From: Norana najaformis
Taxonomy: Eukaryota; Annelida; Clitellata; Crassiclitellata; Hormogastridae
Direction of reading: 5' to 3'
DNA: 64,000 nt
Assembly (NCBI GenBank): GCA_964023275.1
Contig: OZ029914.1
Location: 38,726,424 to 38,790,423 of the forward strand
The stretch's first letter is position 1, and the number at the start of each line of letters is the position of its first letter. The position numbers and the translations under genes were made by a program. Shown in pieces: positions 11,944 to 23,499 of the stretch. The notes under the pieces were generated by a model. That model saw only the letters and a program-made list of their open reading frames with translations, was not told where the DNA came from and ran no database searches.

Positions 11944-12319
11944 AAATTTATTAAAACAGCTGAAGCCTTGAAGGATTAGGCAGGCGCATGGTAAAGGTCA
12001 GTAGCTATCGATGTGAGTGCTGCAAAACTCTTGGAATATCCAGATACCAACGCAGACAATCAACATTATACTAGAGAAATTCCTGTCACAGCTCAGTCTC
12101 GATCGCAGTGACTTCCAACGACGCGATTCACCGATGGGATACTTCACGGCCAAACTCAACATAGATTCATGCACAGTAACAGGCAAAATATATGTTCACC
12201 AAGGAACCAAACAATTCCTACTCTCAGGCATCACCTGCTAGGAATAATTTCATTCTCTTTTCACAATGTTATGGCAGTGACTTTCATACAGACACCGAAC
12301 GCATGTGTGATGATTAAGG
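11944..12319 (+). pseudogene. Ty3/gypsy gag-pol junction remnant
   Basis: This DNA lies between the gag knuckles and the RT and should correspond to the protease region. Only short broken frames remain and no DSG/DTG protease motif is convincing. It is cut off by the DNA transposon starting at 12323. Confidence 0.35.
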
Positions 12320-12322
12320 TAA

Positions 12323-14672
12323 CACTGGACAACAAATTTTTACAAAAGTCATGTTACTGAAATGAAATTAGTCAGTTCTTATCAATTTGTATGTGCTGAA
12401 CACGAATATGACAGTGAAAATGCCGAATTGGCTCTAGTTTTTTTGTAATCTGAAATGAAGTAATTTTATATCGCACAATGCATGCCAATAGTGATACACT
12501 TACAGTTAATATTTGTAAAAACCAGGTCATAGACTAGTTCTTAGATTTTTTGCCTGTCTCTTGTACAGCTGTTCGGGAGCATCTCTGCGGAGTGTCCAGC
12601 AGTAGTCAGCCAACATTGTAGTGGACCATTTTCCCTGGTACCTTTGCTCCATTGTTGCCATATCTTGATGAAAACGTTCGCCATGTTCGTCACTAACCAT
12701 ACCACAGTTGTCAGGGAAGAAATCCAGATGGGAATGAAGGAAATGCATCTTCAGAGACATATTGCAGCGAAATTTCTGGTACTGCTTGAGCATGTCTTCT
12801 ACTAGTTCCTTGTAGTTTTCTGCCCTAACATTCCCCAGAAAGTCTGTAGACACTAGACGAAAAGCATTCCATGCTTGTTTCGCATCACCCTCCAGCAAGT
12901 TGTTGAAGCGGTCATCTTTGAAGAGTTCTCTAATCTGAGGACCCACAAAAACTCCCTCTTTAATCTTTGCTTCGCTGAGTCGAGGGAATTTTTCATGCAG
13001 GTATCGGAAAGCTGGCGAAGTGCGGTCCATGGCTTTCACGAAGTTCTTCACCAAACCTAGTTTTATGTGAAGGGGTGGTAGTAGGATTTTGTGAGCCTCG
13101 ACCAGAGCTGGGTGCTGGATATTCTTCTGTCCAACTGCCATGTTTTGTCTGGGAGTCCATTCCTTCCGCACGTAGTGCAACTCTCTTGCTCGGCTATCCC
13201 ACTCACACAAGAAACACATATATTTTGTATATCCTTGCTGCAGTCCCATTAAAATGGCAACTACCTTCAAATCACCACACAGGTGCCATTTGTACCTGTT
13301 ATAGTCAATGGAATGCAGTAGCTGTTTTAGGTTATCGTATGTCTCTTTCATGTGGACAGCATGCGCTAATGGAATAGATGGAAGACGGTTTCCATTGTGC
13401 AAAAGCACAGCCTTAAGACTCAGTGTTGAAGAGTCTACAAAGAGTCTCCATTCTTGTGGGTCATGAGTGATCTGTAAGGCATTCATGAGGTCGTCAATAT
13501 TGGAACAGAATACCAGATTACCTTCCTTCATAAAGAAAGGTTCCAACTGCTGATGGCGCTTTCTATATGAAGTAATTGTGACATCTTCTTCTAGAAGATT
13601 CCATTGTTGGAGTCTTGATCCTAGCAATTCTGCCTTGTTTTTGGATAAGTCCAAATCACGAACAAGGTCATTTAGTTCTTCCTGTGTTATTCTGTGTGGG
13701 GTTGATGATGCACCACAGTGAAAATCGGGATCACTGCACGCTGACGGACCAGGAGAAGAACATGTCGGCTCACCCTTGTCCTCATCAGATGAATCAAGGA
13801 AAATATATTCTGCTGGAGGTTCTGGAATAGAAAGTCCATCACCATGTGGAACTGGTCTCAATGCTGACGGAATGTTTGGGTAGACTATTGTCGACTTCTT
13901 TTGCTTCGTTATTCCACCGGAAAGAGGAGGAACCAAGCAGAAGTAACAGTCATCTACGTGGTTGCTTTGCTCTCTCCACACCATGGGAACTGCAAACGGC
14001 ATTGATGGTCTTTTGTCATTCAACCACTGTGAAAGCTGTGTTGTACATGTAGCACAGCATATATGCGGGGCCCATGGCTTGTCTTGGTCACCAACCTTGC
14101 ATTCGAAGTAAGCATGATATGCCTTCTTGACTTGATAAGTGATACTTTTCTTCTGGTTGGCAAATGTCACTTCCCCACAAATGTAACAAAAGTTGTCCAC
14201 AGTATTTACGCACTTCCGAGGCATTACTGTTCTGTATTGTATCTAAATGGATAAAGTAATAATAGTTTTATAAAACAGTAACTTAAACTGTCTCGCACAG
14301 TCTGTAATATTGTAAATGCTCAACCGTTCCGACTCGCTTTATATAGTACACTGCTGACGTCATCTTACGTCAGCAGCCGACTGGCTGTAGTTTTACATTG
14401 CATCAGAAAATGACGTAATCAACTGTGTATGATGTGTCCATGATGGGATTATGCAATGAGGTGGAATATTACATCATTCTAGACTTATTTAGGATATTGT
14501 CGCAGTCCTACTGCATAAATTTACATGGTGAAACATAAAAAATGAACTATATGAAATATTTTCAAAACGAGAGCCAATAAAACATTTTTATGGTTATATT
14601 CGTGTTCAGCACACCAAGATGCTACACATTAGGGCCTTTTCCAGTCAGTAACGATTTCTATGTTGACCAGTG
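12323..14672 (-). mobile_element. 2350-bp DNA transposon with CACTG termini
   Basis: Left end CACTGGACAACAAA and right end (reverse) CACTGGTCAACATA are inverted repeats flanked by TAA at 12320-12322 and 14673-14675. Further matching inverted segments follow inside: TGTGCTGAACACGAATAT at 12392-12409 pairs with 14593-14610. CACTG ends with a 3-bp duplication are typical of the EnSpm/CACTA (CMC) superfamily. It carries one long minus-strand ORF. It inserted into an already resident Ty3/gypsy element, whose coding sequence resumes at about 14676. Confidence 0.8.
12527..14224 (-). CDS. Transposon-encoded 565-residue protein, putative CMC-like transposase
   Basis: This is an uninterrupted ORF inside an inverted-repeat element. 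Residues 5-100 are cysteine-rich (C13, C16, C56, C57, C60, C93, C96), probably a zinc-binding DNA-binding region. Residues 140-165 are acidic and low-complexity. Candidate catalytic acids are D264 (LFVDSS), D318 (CGDLKVV) and E513/E516 (SDEHGERFHQ). D318 is followed by C337 and C340 (CFLC), the D-x(n)-CxxC arrangement seen in CMC-type DDE transposases. I know close relatives only as uncharacterised repetitive invertebrate proteins, so transposase is an inference from the termini and these residues. Decayed relatives occur at 5985-6270 and 63800-64000. Confidence 0.75.
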   Translation of the reverse strand: MPRKCVNTVDNFCYICGEVTFANQKKSITYQVKKAYHAYFECKVGDQDKPWAPHICCATCTTQLSQWLNDKRPSMPFAVPMVWREQSNHVDDCYFCLVPPLSGGITKQKKSTIVYPNIPSALRPVPHGDGLSIPEPPAEYIFLDSSDEDKGEPTCSSPGPSACSDPDFHCGASSTPHRITQEELNDLVRDLDLSKNKAELLGSRLQQWNLLEEDVTITSYRKRHQQLEPFFMKEGNLVFCSNIDDLMNALQITHDPQEWRLFVDSSTLSLKAVLLHNGNRLPSIPLAHAVHMKETYDNLKQLLHSIDYNRYKWHLCGDLKVVAILMGLQQGYTKYMCFLCEWDSRARELHYVRKEWTPRQNMAVGQKNIQHPALVEAHKILLPPLHIKLGLVKNFVKAMDRTSPAFRYLHEKFPRLSEAKIKEGVFVGPQIRELFKDDRFNNLLEGDAKQAWNAFRLVSTDFLGNVRAENYKELVEDMLKQYQKFRCNMSLKMHFLHSHLDFFPDNCGMVSDEHGERFHQDMATMEQRYQGKWSTTMLADYCWTLRRDAPEQLYKRQAKNLRTSL

Positions 14673-14675
14673 TAA

Positions 14676-15870
14676 TAGATACAGATCCATCTCCAGATAT
14701 TATAAAGAACATCCATAAACCCATCCTGAATAAGTTCTCAGATCTCTTCAGTGAGGACTACACACTAAAGCCAATATAAGGATCACCTATGAAGATGCAT
14801 CTCAAACCCGACGCATAACCACACTCAATAACGGCACCTCGGTAGCATTCATTCTACAAGACCAAGTCAAACAAGAGCCTCAGATCATTGTGGCCAAAGA
14901 CATCATTGAAAATCTGGAAGACGAAGCCGCCCTATGGTCGTAATACGCAAGTCGAACGGACAGATAAGTATATGTGTTTATTACACTATGCTCAACAAAT
15001 ATGTCGCACGTTCTATATATCCATTTATTATATATATCCGTATATATATGTTATATATATATGCATAAAGAAGCAATGGATTCCTTCCAGCCCGGAGACA
15101 AATTTTTCACCACCCTGGATGCAACACAGGGGCACTGGCAGAAAGCAGACATCTTACCAGATTCATCACCTCCGAAGAGCGATTCTGGTTTCTCCGAACA
15201 CTAGTGAGACTCAACGCCTATCTGAATAACGTCCAGAAGGTGGCTGATGTTATTCTCGTATACACTGAGACTTTCGACAAACATTTGGATACTGTTATGG
15301 CCGTCCTTCGTAGCTGTGGAGAGAAAACGGCATCACAATGAACAAGAAAAAGTTTACATTCTGCCAATCCAGCGTGCAATATGAGGGCTATAACGTCACA
15401 ACTACAGGTATTACAGCCCACCCAACCAAAGTCTTCGCGATGTCACAAATTCCGTTGCCCACCAACAGAATTGCGCTCGTTCTTCGGCTTGGTAATTTAG
15501 CTAGGAAACTTTAGCAAAGACATCGCAGCAGTGGCAGAACCTCTTCGCTTGCTTCTTAAGAAAGGTGAACATCTTTGCTTGTTCAGCATACCAGCAAATA
15601 GCATTCCAGAATGTCAAAGCCGCTTTAACAAAGCTACCAATTCTTCAGTCGTCTGATCCAAAGATTCCCACAATACCACAAACTTATGCATCCGGAGCAC
15701 GGGGAATCGGTTACGCATTACTACAGAAACGCCCCAATAACAATCATGTCCTAATTCAGTGTAGTAGTTGATTCCTGTCCGATGCAGAATCGAAGTTTGC
15801 TTTGCTCGAACTGGAACTCCTGGCTATCGTATGGACCCTGGAAAAGTGTCGTTTGTATTTGCTCGGACTC
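14676..15870 (+). pseudogene. Ty3/gypsy reverse transcriptase and RNase H, degenerate
   Basis: Broken frames read as a Ty3/gypsy pol: near 14730-14800 the pre-RT linker; near 14975-15110 NKYVARSIYP and FFTTLDATQGHW (RT motif A with its aspartate, TTLDA); near 15180 a LRTLVRLNA motif; near 15470-15570 RSFFGL, then AEPLRLLLKKG. The RNase H part begins at about 15590 (FQNVKAALTKLP). Many stops and a TA-rich stretch (15015-15065) show long decay. It is the continuation of the gag remnant before 12320. Confidence 0.72.
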
Positions 15871-17377
15871 CCTCAATGAAAACTCGTATTACCACTCTTC
15901 CCCATCACCATCTCAAAGGGACTAATACTAGATGAAATCGAGAACTTTCTCCTTCTCCGTGTACGGGAGAAGCTTCTGCCATTCACTTTCGAAAGAGAAT
16001 GGAGAATCGGACAGGCACACATGATTTCCGATGAACTCTCTCGAGCACCTGTACAAGACCCAGATGATACAGACAAGAATCTAGAACCCACTAACGACAT
16101 GAAAATCAAAGTAAACTATATGATAACACAGCTGAGGGAGGACGATTAGAGGGACAATACCAGAGATCCCGCAATCAAACAGTTGACAAATGCAGCCAAG
16201 AATGATGAATATTATCAAGCATTGATCAGACTAATACATCACGGTTTCCCAGCCAAATCAACCCGAACTTCAACCGTATTAAAAACTTCGCCATGACCTT
16301 ACTATACATCTTCACCAGACAAGAATCGTTGTTCCGAAGTCTCAATGAGCTGATTATTCTCCGCAGACTCCACCTCTTACACCAAGGCATTGATAAAACG
16401 AAACACAGAGCACAGCAGACAGTTTACTGGCCTGGCCTCAGATTTGACATTATCAACACCATCAGTGCCTGCTTAAAGTTTCAATAGGGTCGGGCTTCAC
16501 TTCCAGCAGAAAGCATAGAAACCGATAAACCTCCTAGGAGACCATTTCAAGAAACTGAGACAGAAATATTCGAACATGCTGAACACTATTATCTGGCTCA
16601 TGCGGACTTTTTATCAGACTGGATAAAGGTGTCCAGATTTCACAAATGTCCGAGTACCGAAATGATTATAAATGCCTTGCGAAGATACTTCGTTCAATTC
16701 GGCATCCCCAACAAACTTCGGTCAGACGGGGGTCTACATTTTACTTCAGATGCGAAGAAACTTGGACTAACATCAAGAATTCAGCTAACCACACTTTCCA
16801 TCTTCAAGTGGATTGGTCGAGTCTGCGATGAAATCAATAAAATCTCTCCTTGCTGCATCCACAACCATTGGAGACATTGGGAGCGACACCTTTGCTAACT
16901 GTCATAATTTGTTAGGAACTAGATAAGAATGACTAGATTTGGTGTAATAAGCTGGCCAGCAAGAATATAAGTAAATAGTTAAATGGAGAAGGCCGGTTTA
17001 GCTATTTTTTGAATATTAAGTAGGTTTTACCGGGGACTTGCTGTGCCTTCTCGAGCTTCGCAGAAACCTCCGAGGGCAAATATTTTATCACAAGCACAAC
17101 TGATATTCCGGTCACCGTTACGATCTTGTGTTCCAGAACATCCTCAAATGGAGAAATCGTAATGTACGCTGATGGAGCAGCTGAAGTGTTCAATAATTAT
17201 TACCGGTTTTCCTCTATAAAAAGTAGGGAACATCCGTGAGCCCAACAAAGATTTTAGGCAGTGGTAAGAATGGATGGTCACAAATCTTTTTACCAAAAAA
17301 AAATGTCGGGCACAGTTGAAAAGGTTAAAACTCCAGATTCCAGGTATAGATTGTCGACAACCTTAATTTTTGCACGA

Positions 17378-17379
<2 letters not shown>
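15871..17379 (+). pseudogene. Ty3/gypsy integrase remnant
   Basis: At 16350-16480 one frame reads RRLHLLHQGIDKTK and VYWPGLRFDI, the HHCC zinc-binding region of Ty3/gypsy integrases. At 16590-16760 it reads FLSDWI, IINALRRYFVQFGIPNKLRSDGG and HFTSDA, the integrase core including its second aspartate region. It then decays. A 146-bp repeat lies at 16900-17045. A GTVEKV-containing frame near 17310 may be the chromodomain/GPY-type end. Confidence 0.65.
16900..17045. repeat. 146-bp direct repeat, copy 1
   Basis: It starts tgtcataatttgttaggaac and ends ggggacttgctgtg. A second copy lies exactly 910 bp downstream (17810-17955) with about three substitutions and no indels. This copy appears to interrupt the integrase remnant. 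The TG start suggests an LTR, but no matching target duplication was found. Confidence 0.8.

Positions 17380-17449
<70 letters not shown>
17380..17449. repeat. (GA)35 microsatellite
   Basis: An uninterrupted GA dinucleotide run of 70 bp. Confidence 0.98.
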
Positions 17450-17453
<4 letters not shown>

Positions 17454-17809
17454 AAAGGAAATCGGAAAGACACTAACACAGACTTTTTAATGCAGATTGG
17501 AGAGGTATCGTGCGAATGGAGACATGCACTTACGGCGTCATTGTTTCAAAGGATCATAGAAATGAATCATATGTAAATATATATGGACAAACCAGTTAAT
17601 CACACGTTTGAAGAGGAAGCTGGGATGGTGTGGCTATTTAGCATTCACAATAATTTCCTGTAGTTCTAATACAGGTTGAATATCTTCTGAATCGCTTAAA
17701 ACCGATGCTTTGTTATATTCCGTGTAGCGCGCCGTCCTGTAGTTCGCATTTGCATTGTTGTAACCTTTGTCAATACTTACTTGACTAGATTTAGCGCAAA
17801 CTGACTAGT

Positions 17810-17955
17810 TGTCATAATTTGTTAGGAACTAGTTAAGAATGACTAGATTTGGTGTAATAAGCTGGCCAGCAAGAGTATAAGTAAATAGTTAAATGGAGAA
17901 GGCCGGTTTAGCTATTTTATGAATATTAAGTAGGTTTTACCGGGGACTTGCTGTG
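17810..17955. repeat. 146-bp direct repeat, copy 2
   Basis: Second copy of the repeat at 16900-17045, about 98% identical. It is followed by a TATA-like tatttaaat at 17969, which would fit the continuation of an LTR. Confidence 0.8.
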
Positions 17956-19827
17956 TATTGACTAAGCACGCCTATTTAAATCCGTTGTTCAACTAGGCCA
18001 GTTTTAACTGTGACAAAGCGAATTTGAAGCAGCCATAGTTTGCCAAAAGATCGGTCTAACAGTTGAAACTGCAAGGCCGAGCAGGTCAGTGAAGCATTTG
18101 AAAATTCTGACATCATCCAGCAGACGATCTTTCTGCATAGGTTTTAAGCTTGAAACGGTTGAAATTCGGGAGTCTTACGAAAGGTAGCAGACACGATGAC
18201 CGTTTCGGACGCCTTGTAATTCTCGAAGTTGGAGTCTATTCGATCGATATCACTGTATTAAGTCGCCGTTTTAAGACTAGTAGAAACGGAGTCTTAGCTG
18301 CAATGAGCAATGTTAAAGTTTACTGATCGAAGTATGTCCAGGCTAATGCTGAAATCGGACGATACAGATTCGTAGCTTCGTCGCAAGTTATAACGAACTG
18401 AAGGAAATTAGATCATCGTATCCGAACGAGTCTTTGTTCGCGAAATTGTGGACTAACTCATCATCGAGTTTGGTCGTCGAATTGTGGACCTTTCGATTGA
18501 ATATTCATCGAAAGACCGAATAACTACTTGTCTACCAAATGGTAATCCACGTGGTTTTGAGGGATCGTCATTTGCCCTCTTTACGTTGAAGGACTCTGAG
18601 AAAGCCGCACTGCCGCGTGAAAGGTGGAAACGCATCCATTCTTCTGTGGAAGGATTTTGGAGAAAACTGAAATGGATAATCTCATCTTATGGAAGGGAGG
18701 TTAAAACGCACTGCATCTTTAGCATAAATAAATTGCTGGCCTTTTAAGTAAGGTAATTGTTTTAATATATGAATGCAAATGAACTGTTTGGACGAGTTAC
18801 ATTTAATTGTGTTTAATAAGACATTTGAAATAGGCACATAATGAGCCATGAATGATGTATAAACTGATGTTAATAGTAAGTACTTTAGTAAGGTGTACTG
18901 CAGCATAATATCAATGCTTGTAACACGTAGCGGGCTCAAGTATTTATAGAGCGTGCTTAGGCATCTAAATTAAATAAGTAAGTAATATATATCTAAATGA
19001 AGAGAAATATTTAAAATGAGACAAGAGACTTAAAACCGATGTTATGTTATATTCCGTTAAATAAGGATTTAAGATAATATCATTATGAGAGATAGATTGC
19101 ATTTTTGTTATGAACAGTCAATCATCAACTTGTTGAAACGTTTTGCGCGAAAACTACGAGTTCGATTTAGCTTGACATTAAGGAAGTACTGTGTTAAACT
19201 GAATGTGTGAAGCATGTAGTTTAGGAGGCGATCGTGTCCAAACGGCACATCGATAACAACAAAAGGGTAAAGAAATTGGCATAATAATGAAGACCAGTCT
19301 TATTTGAAATTCAGTTGTGTCTGTGTTCTTGCAAATTATGTGTTTCCCTTACACGAAATCCGATACTGTTTATATTAGGCCATGGTACACTTTTAAAAAG
19401 TTTGTAATTGTAATTAGAAATTTCTGTAGCGCTAGTTTGCAATAAACAGGGAGTCAACCGATGGCCCACCAAAATCAAGCCCTATTTCACGACAAAATCC
19501 AGTTTAATATAAAATCCAGACTCACTCCGCTGAAACAGAAAGGCAGCCTATATAAGCCAACTGAAAAATTTAAGTTTATTACACGTTCCTTACGGCCACA
19601 GAAAAAAGACTAACAGTTATTGCAACAAACCCAAATCGAAATAGTTATAGGCTTTAACGAAGAATATGCGAGTTAGTTCTTGGCCTATGCTATCCTAATT
19701 AATTGCTAGGCTTATGTAGCATGAAATCTTGTTCGGACAGTGACTAACTTCTTTATATTATCACACATCGCAGGCCATTTCATAGTTTGTACCTGGATGT
19801 TTATCTATATTTCTTTTGTTGTGTTAG
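17956..19827 (+). other. Remainder of the SRCR4 intron
   Basis: No gene is supportable. An 87-codon open frame at 18484-18747 has no recognised domain. A short block near 17694-17724 recurs at 19031-19061 (ttaaaaccgatg...gttatattccgt). A minus-strand LINE tail with GCGCTA and attacaattac lies at 19405-19440. Confidence 0.5.
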
Positions 19828-19991
19828 ACACATGGGTGCCTTTATCGGTCATCGTCATGGTAATGGAACTGGTAAAATCTGGTTGAAAAACGTCGCATGT
19901 GCTGGTACTGAAGGAAGCATCGCCGTATGCATGCATTCTTCATGGGGAGTACATGACTGCACTCACAACGAAGATGTCTCGATTAGTTGTG
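19828..19991 (+). CDS. Gene 1 SRCR4, second-half exon, GC donor
   Basis: The acceptor is gtgttag. The frame reads GHMGAFIGHRHGNGTGKIWL, then cysteines at VAC, AVC, HDC and ISC, with HNEDVSISC intact. At the position where the other second-half exons splice, the sequence is TGT G|GCAAGT. That is a GC-AG donor with otherwise perfect consensus, and it keeps the phase 1 exit and the 164-nt length. A GT donor in the right place is absent. Confidence 0.88.
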
Positions 19992-20353
19992 GCAAGTACT
20001 TTATTCCGATAGGCTTTTGAATGCACAGCAACCACGTCAGTGCAACTGTGTACTGAAAGCGAAATGTTTTACTAGATTGATTTGAATTTTCATAAAACCA
20101 AAAACACCTACCAATTCAATTAAAACGCTTTTCCTATTTTCCTAATTTCCTGTCATGCAGTTTAGTTTAATAATGAGAACGAGAGCTAAAACAGCATGTG
20201 CTTCAACATATCTGAGTTTTTATTGAGTTTGACACTAGACAAAAATTTGGTGCTGAACGAAAATTTTGAAGTCAATTTTGTGCAGTAATGTTATCAAATG
20301 CGATGTGTAATTGCTTCACTGTTCAACATTTCTTCGCGTATTTTATCGTTAAG

Positions 20354-20507
20354 GAGTAACGACGAGACTCATCAATTCACTACATGCGGCAAACAATCCA
20401 GAAGAGGGACGCTTAGAAATCTATTACGGTGGTGTCTGGGGAACAGTTTGTAACGATAACTTCACAGATACCAATGCAAAAGTAGCCTGTGCCAGCCTCG
20501 GTTTTGG
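20354..20507 (+). CDS. Gene 1 SRCR5, first-half exon
   Basis: The acceptor is atcgttaag and the donor is GG|GTATTT. The exon has no internal start codon but is open. It reads VTTRLINSLHAANNPEEGRL, EIYYGGVWGTVCNDNF and AKVACASLGFG. Spacing and both cysteines match the other first halves. Confidence 0.87.
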
Positions 20508-22197
20508 GTATTTCAAATTATTTGATTTCCTCTTATGAGACTGGCTTATTTGATTATTTGATCAGTACTTTCCATTATTAATTTTTATTTAATAGATACT
20601 GCAAAATATAAACCAAAATTCATCTAAGAACTGTTTTTGATTCTACAACTCTGCCAAGCGTTGCTGGAAAAAGATTTCCTGTTTACAGGTAAAAAGCAAG
20701 CAATTGTTCTACATTCGCTGAAGAGGCAGGAATAGTGGGATAGAATCATGAGCTACAGTCTATTCTCAAACAGTACATTTCTAGCGAAGGTTATTTAATA
20801 AAGATCTCCATCGATATATTGTACGCTCTTTGACTGCAGCAGCTCTATGTCGAGACTACAATACCGTTTTAGGAAGGAGCATTCTACATTCTACTTAGCC
20901 TCACCTCGGATGCCAATCAACCTGCTCATGTCTCGCGGCTTTGCTCTGTTCGATAGAATCGCACCATTCTACACGGTCGATCACGTGATCCTATTCACGC
21001 ATTTAGCCCTATAAGCTGTTTAGAATCATAAAGAATTGGTGCTCAAAGTCATGGCTGGCTTTACTAATTGTTGAATGAATGGACAGTAGTGGTAACCATG
21101 AGCTGTGATTGCACCGCTTGGACACCAGTTCCATTCTTTGTCCCACAGAAAACTGCTTTCGATCCGGTTCTTTGCATCCTGTGCACAAGATATCTGACTC
21201 AATGCATCATGCTCTGAGAGCGCTGGTCCACAAGCAGAAGCTTTGCCGATGAAACTCAAGTGTGCCGCACTTGCTATTTTTCTGACGCTGTCTTATAAAG
21301 CGAGCTACTATGGCCAAAGTAGAGGAATGAATGTGTTATAATCGGCCTCAGTTGAACGTGGCAAAGATGAAATAAATCGGGCTAAGCACATGCCTGGCTA
21401 GGTTAAAGACTGACGAAGAGTCGATGAAGTCGATGAACTTATCAGGATCAACTTGTAATACGTTTGGATGGAAAGAATCTGTGACTTATGATGTAAATTC
21501 CGTCTGCAGTTCCTGCTTCTATTAGCTGAGTCGGATAGGGTCGTATGATCCTAGCCATCTCTTAGTGCTAACGTTATATTTCTTATTAACTAGTTATGAA
21601 GTTATTAATGTGTTATAGGCTGCCCTAAATTAGCTGGACCTCGGCTCCTTTTGGGTAGACCTTTGCATCCAAAAAAGTGTACTTTTTGTTATTTGCAATG
21701 TTTTTATTCTATTCTTCTTTGGAGCAATAAACTTACTACTATTACTATTATAATTGATTATTCGCTCATCGTGACGCTGTTTTTAATTTCAGCAGTTCCA
21801 ACCATGCAGCTTGGCCATCTTTATGGCTGTATCAGCTCTGTGTTCTCTGATGCCCAAGTTAATGCTTGCAAGCCTAAATTCTCGCACATTTTGAAATGTT
21901 TGTAAAGATTCTGCGTTGGCTTCCTGTTGAGCAACAAATTGCATTCAAGATCCTTCTACTAGGTCGGGATCCAAGTGCACCGCCTCATTTTCATACATCA
22001 TGAGATGTGTTTTCCAGTGTCAAATAAAGCAGTTAATCGCGTCATTTTTGCCTGCGGGGATTTGCAGGTTCTGCGCATCCGTTTATCAACTCGTAACCAC
22101 CGTCCCTTCTCGTGTTCTTAATCTTAATCTTTGAACATTCTTCCAGTGCAATAGTGTTGCAGAAAATAGATGCTCAGTGATTTTGTTTGTGAATTAG
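20508..22197 (+). other. Intron inside SRCR5
   Basis: Nothing clear is present. Around 21600-21760 the sequence ends in a (TAC/TTA) repeat after an AATAAAC, which looks like the tail of an old retroposon. No coding exon was found. Confidence 0.4.
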
Positions 22198-22361
22198 ATA
22201 TAATGGAACATTTATCGGTAATCGTCATGGCAGTGGGACTGGCCAAATTTGGTTGGATAACGTCACTTGCAATGGAGCTAAATGGAGTATCGATATGTGT
22301 TCACGAAGCTCCTTGGATGTTCATGATTGCGGTCACCACAAAGATGTCTCAGTAAGATGTG
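22198..22361 (+). CDS. Gene 1 SRCR5, second-half exon
   Basis: The acceptor is gaattag and the donor is G|GTAAGA. The frame reads GYNGTFIGNRHGSGTGQIWL, then cysteines at VTC, DMC, HDC and VRC. The tryptophan before the third cysteine is replaced (SSLDVHDC), and the acidic pair is HKDVSV. No stop is present. Confidence 0.88.
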
Positions 22362-22578
22362 GTAAGATTAATAGAAAAAGTTTCACTTGGTATCTGAATC
22401 CATTATAAAATTATTATTATTGTGGATAAACTCTATGAAATTCCTGTACAGAATTCGAGAAACTACGAATATACGATTCTGCCATGTGATCATGAAGAGA
22501 ATAAAGATCTAAAGAAAAGAGATTTCGGCAGAGATTTATATACGATATTCTAATAAATGTAAATGCTTGCCTTTGTAG

Positions 22579-22738
22579 GAGACACTCGAGACTTTACCGT
22601 GCGGTTAATCGATTATTTCGGCTACAATTCAAAGGAAGGACGATTAGAGATCTACTATTCAGGAATCTGGGGAACAGTGTGTGATAACAACTTTACGGAT
22701 GTCAGCGCAAGAGTGGCATGTGCCAGTCTTGGATTTGG
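22579..22738 (+). CDS. Gene 1 SRCR6, first-half exon
   Basis: The acceptor is cctttgtag and the donor is GG|GTAAGT. It reads RDFTVRLIDYFGYNSKEGRL, EIYYSGIWGTVCDNNF and ARVACASLGFG. Confidence 0.88.
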
Positions 22739-23184
22739 GTAAGTTCCCTGCTCGTATATTTATGCGCTATTAGATATGCGTTGTTGACTCAAGTGAAAAA
22801 TGTATGATCTGACTGCTTCATTGTGAATTAAAACGTATGAAATAGACTTACAATGTTAGGATTTCGAAAATTACAACGAAAACAAGTCCTCATTTTTGTA
22901 GACGTTCTATGTAGTATTTTTGCCTGTTTATTCAACATAAAATACAAATTGCAGGATGACAATTAGGTTCATTGTTGGTAAGCAAGACTGTCAGCCTACT
23001 TCCTACAATGTTACATCGACCATGCTGTAAATGCTGCTAAACAGATTGAAGCTTATACGCTCGGGCATAGGCTCAGACTGTAACATGGTCTCGTTAAGAC
23101 AAGACAGATTCGTTAAGTGTTGCTTCGAGTTATTATGTACCATGTACAAAGCTTTATTACTATTTTTTTAAAATGTGAACTTAG

Positions 23185-23348
23185 TTACGTCGGTTCAGTA
23201 ATTGGAAATCGTTATGGAGGTGGAAAAGATGCAATATGGCTGGATGACGTGAAATGCAATGGAACAGAAAGCAGCATAGAGCAGTGCAACCATGGGGGGT
23301 GGGATGTGCAACACTGTGGCCAAGGTGAAGATGTCGCAATTAGTTGTG
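23185..23348 (+). CDS. Gene 1 SRCR6, second-half exon
   Basis: The acceptor is gaacttag and the donor is G|GTGAGT. It reads GYVGSVIGNRYGGGKDAIWL, with cysteines at VKC, EQC, QHC and ISC; GEDVAISC keeps the acidic pair. Confidence 0.9.
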
Positions 23349-23499
23349 GTGAGTATGTGTTACAAATCTAACACAACCGATATCGCTCTTACTCATACTC
23401 TATATATTGCCTTTTCTAAAACAAGATTTCCCAAACACTGATTTGTAACGTTTAGGGTGCTTTTTCAATGATGTACTACGACAATTCTTCTTCTTCTCC

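Noticed and set aside
16900-17955. The 146-bp repeats as a confirmed LTR retrotransposon
   Set aside because: No target duplication, no primer-binding site or polypurine tract could be recognised; reported only as a direct repeat.
18484-18747. 87-codon open frame on the plus strand
   Set aside because: Unrecognised, overlapped by open frames on the other strand, no splice or promoter evidence.
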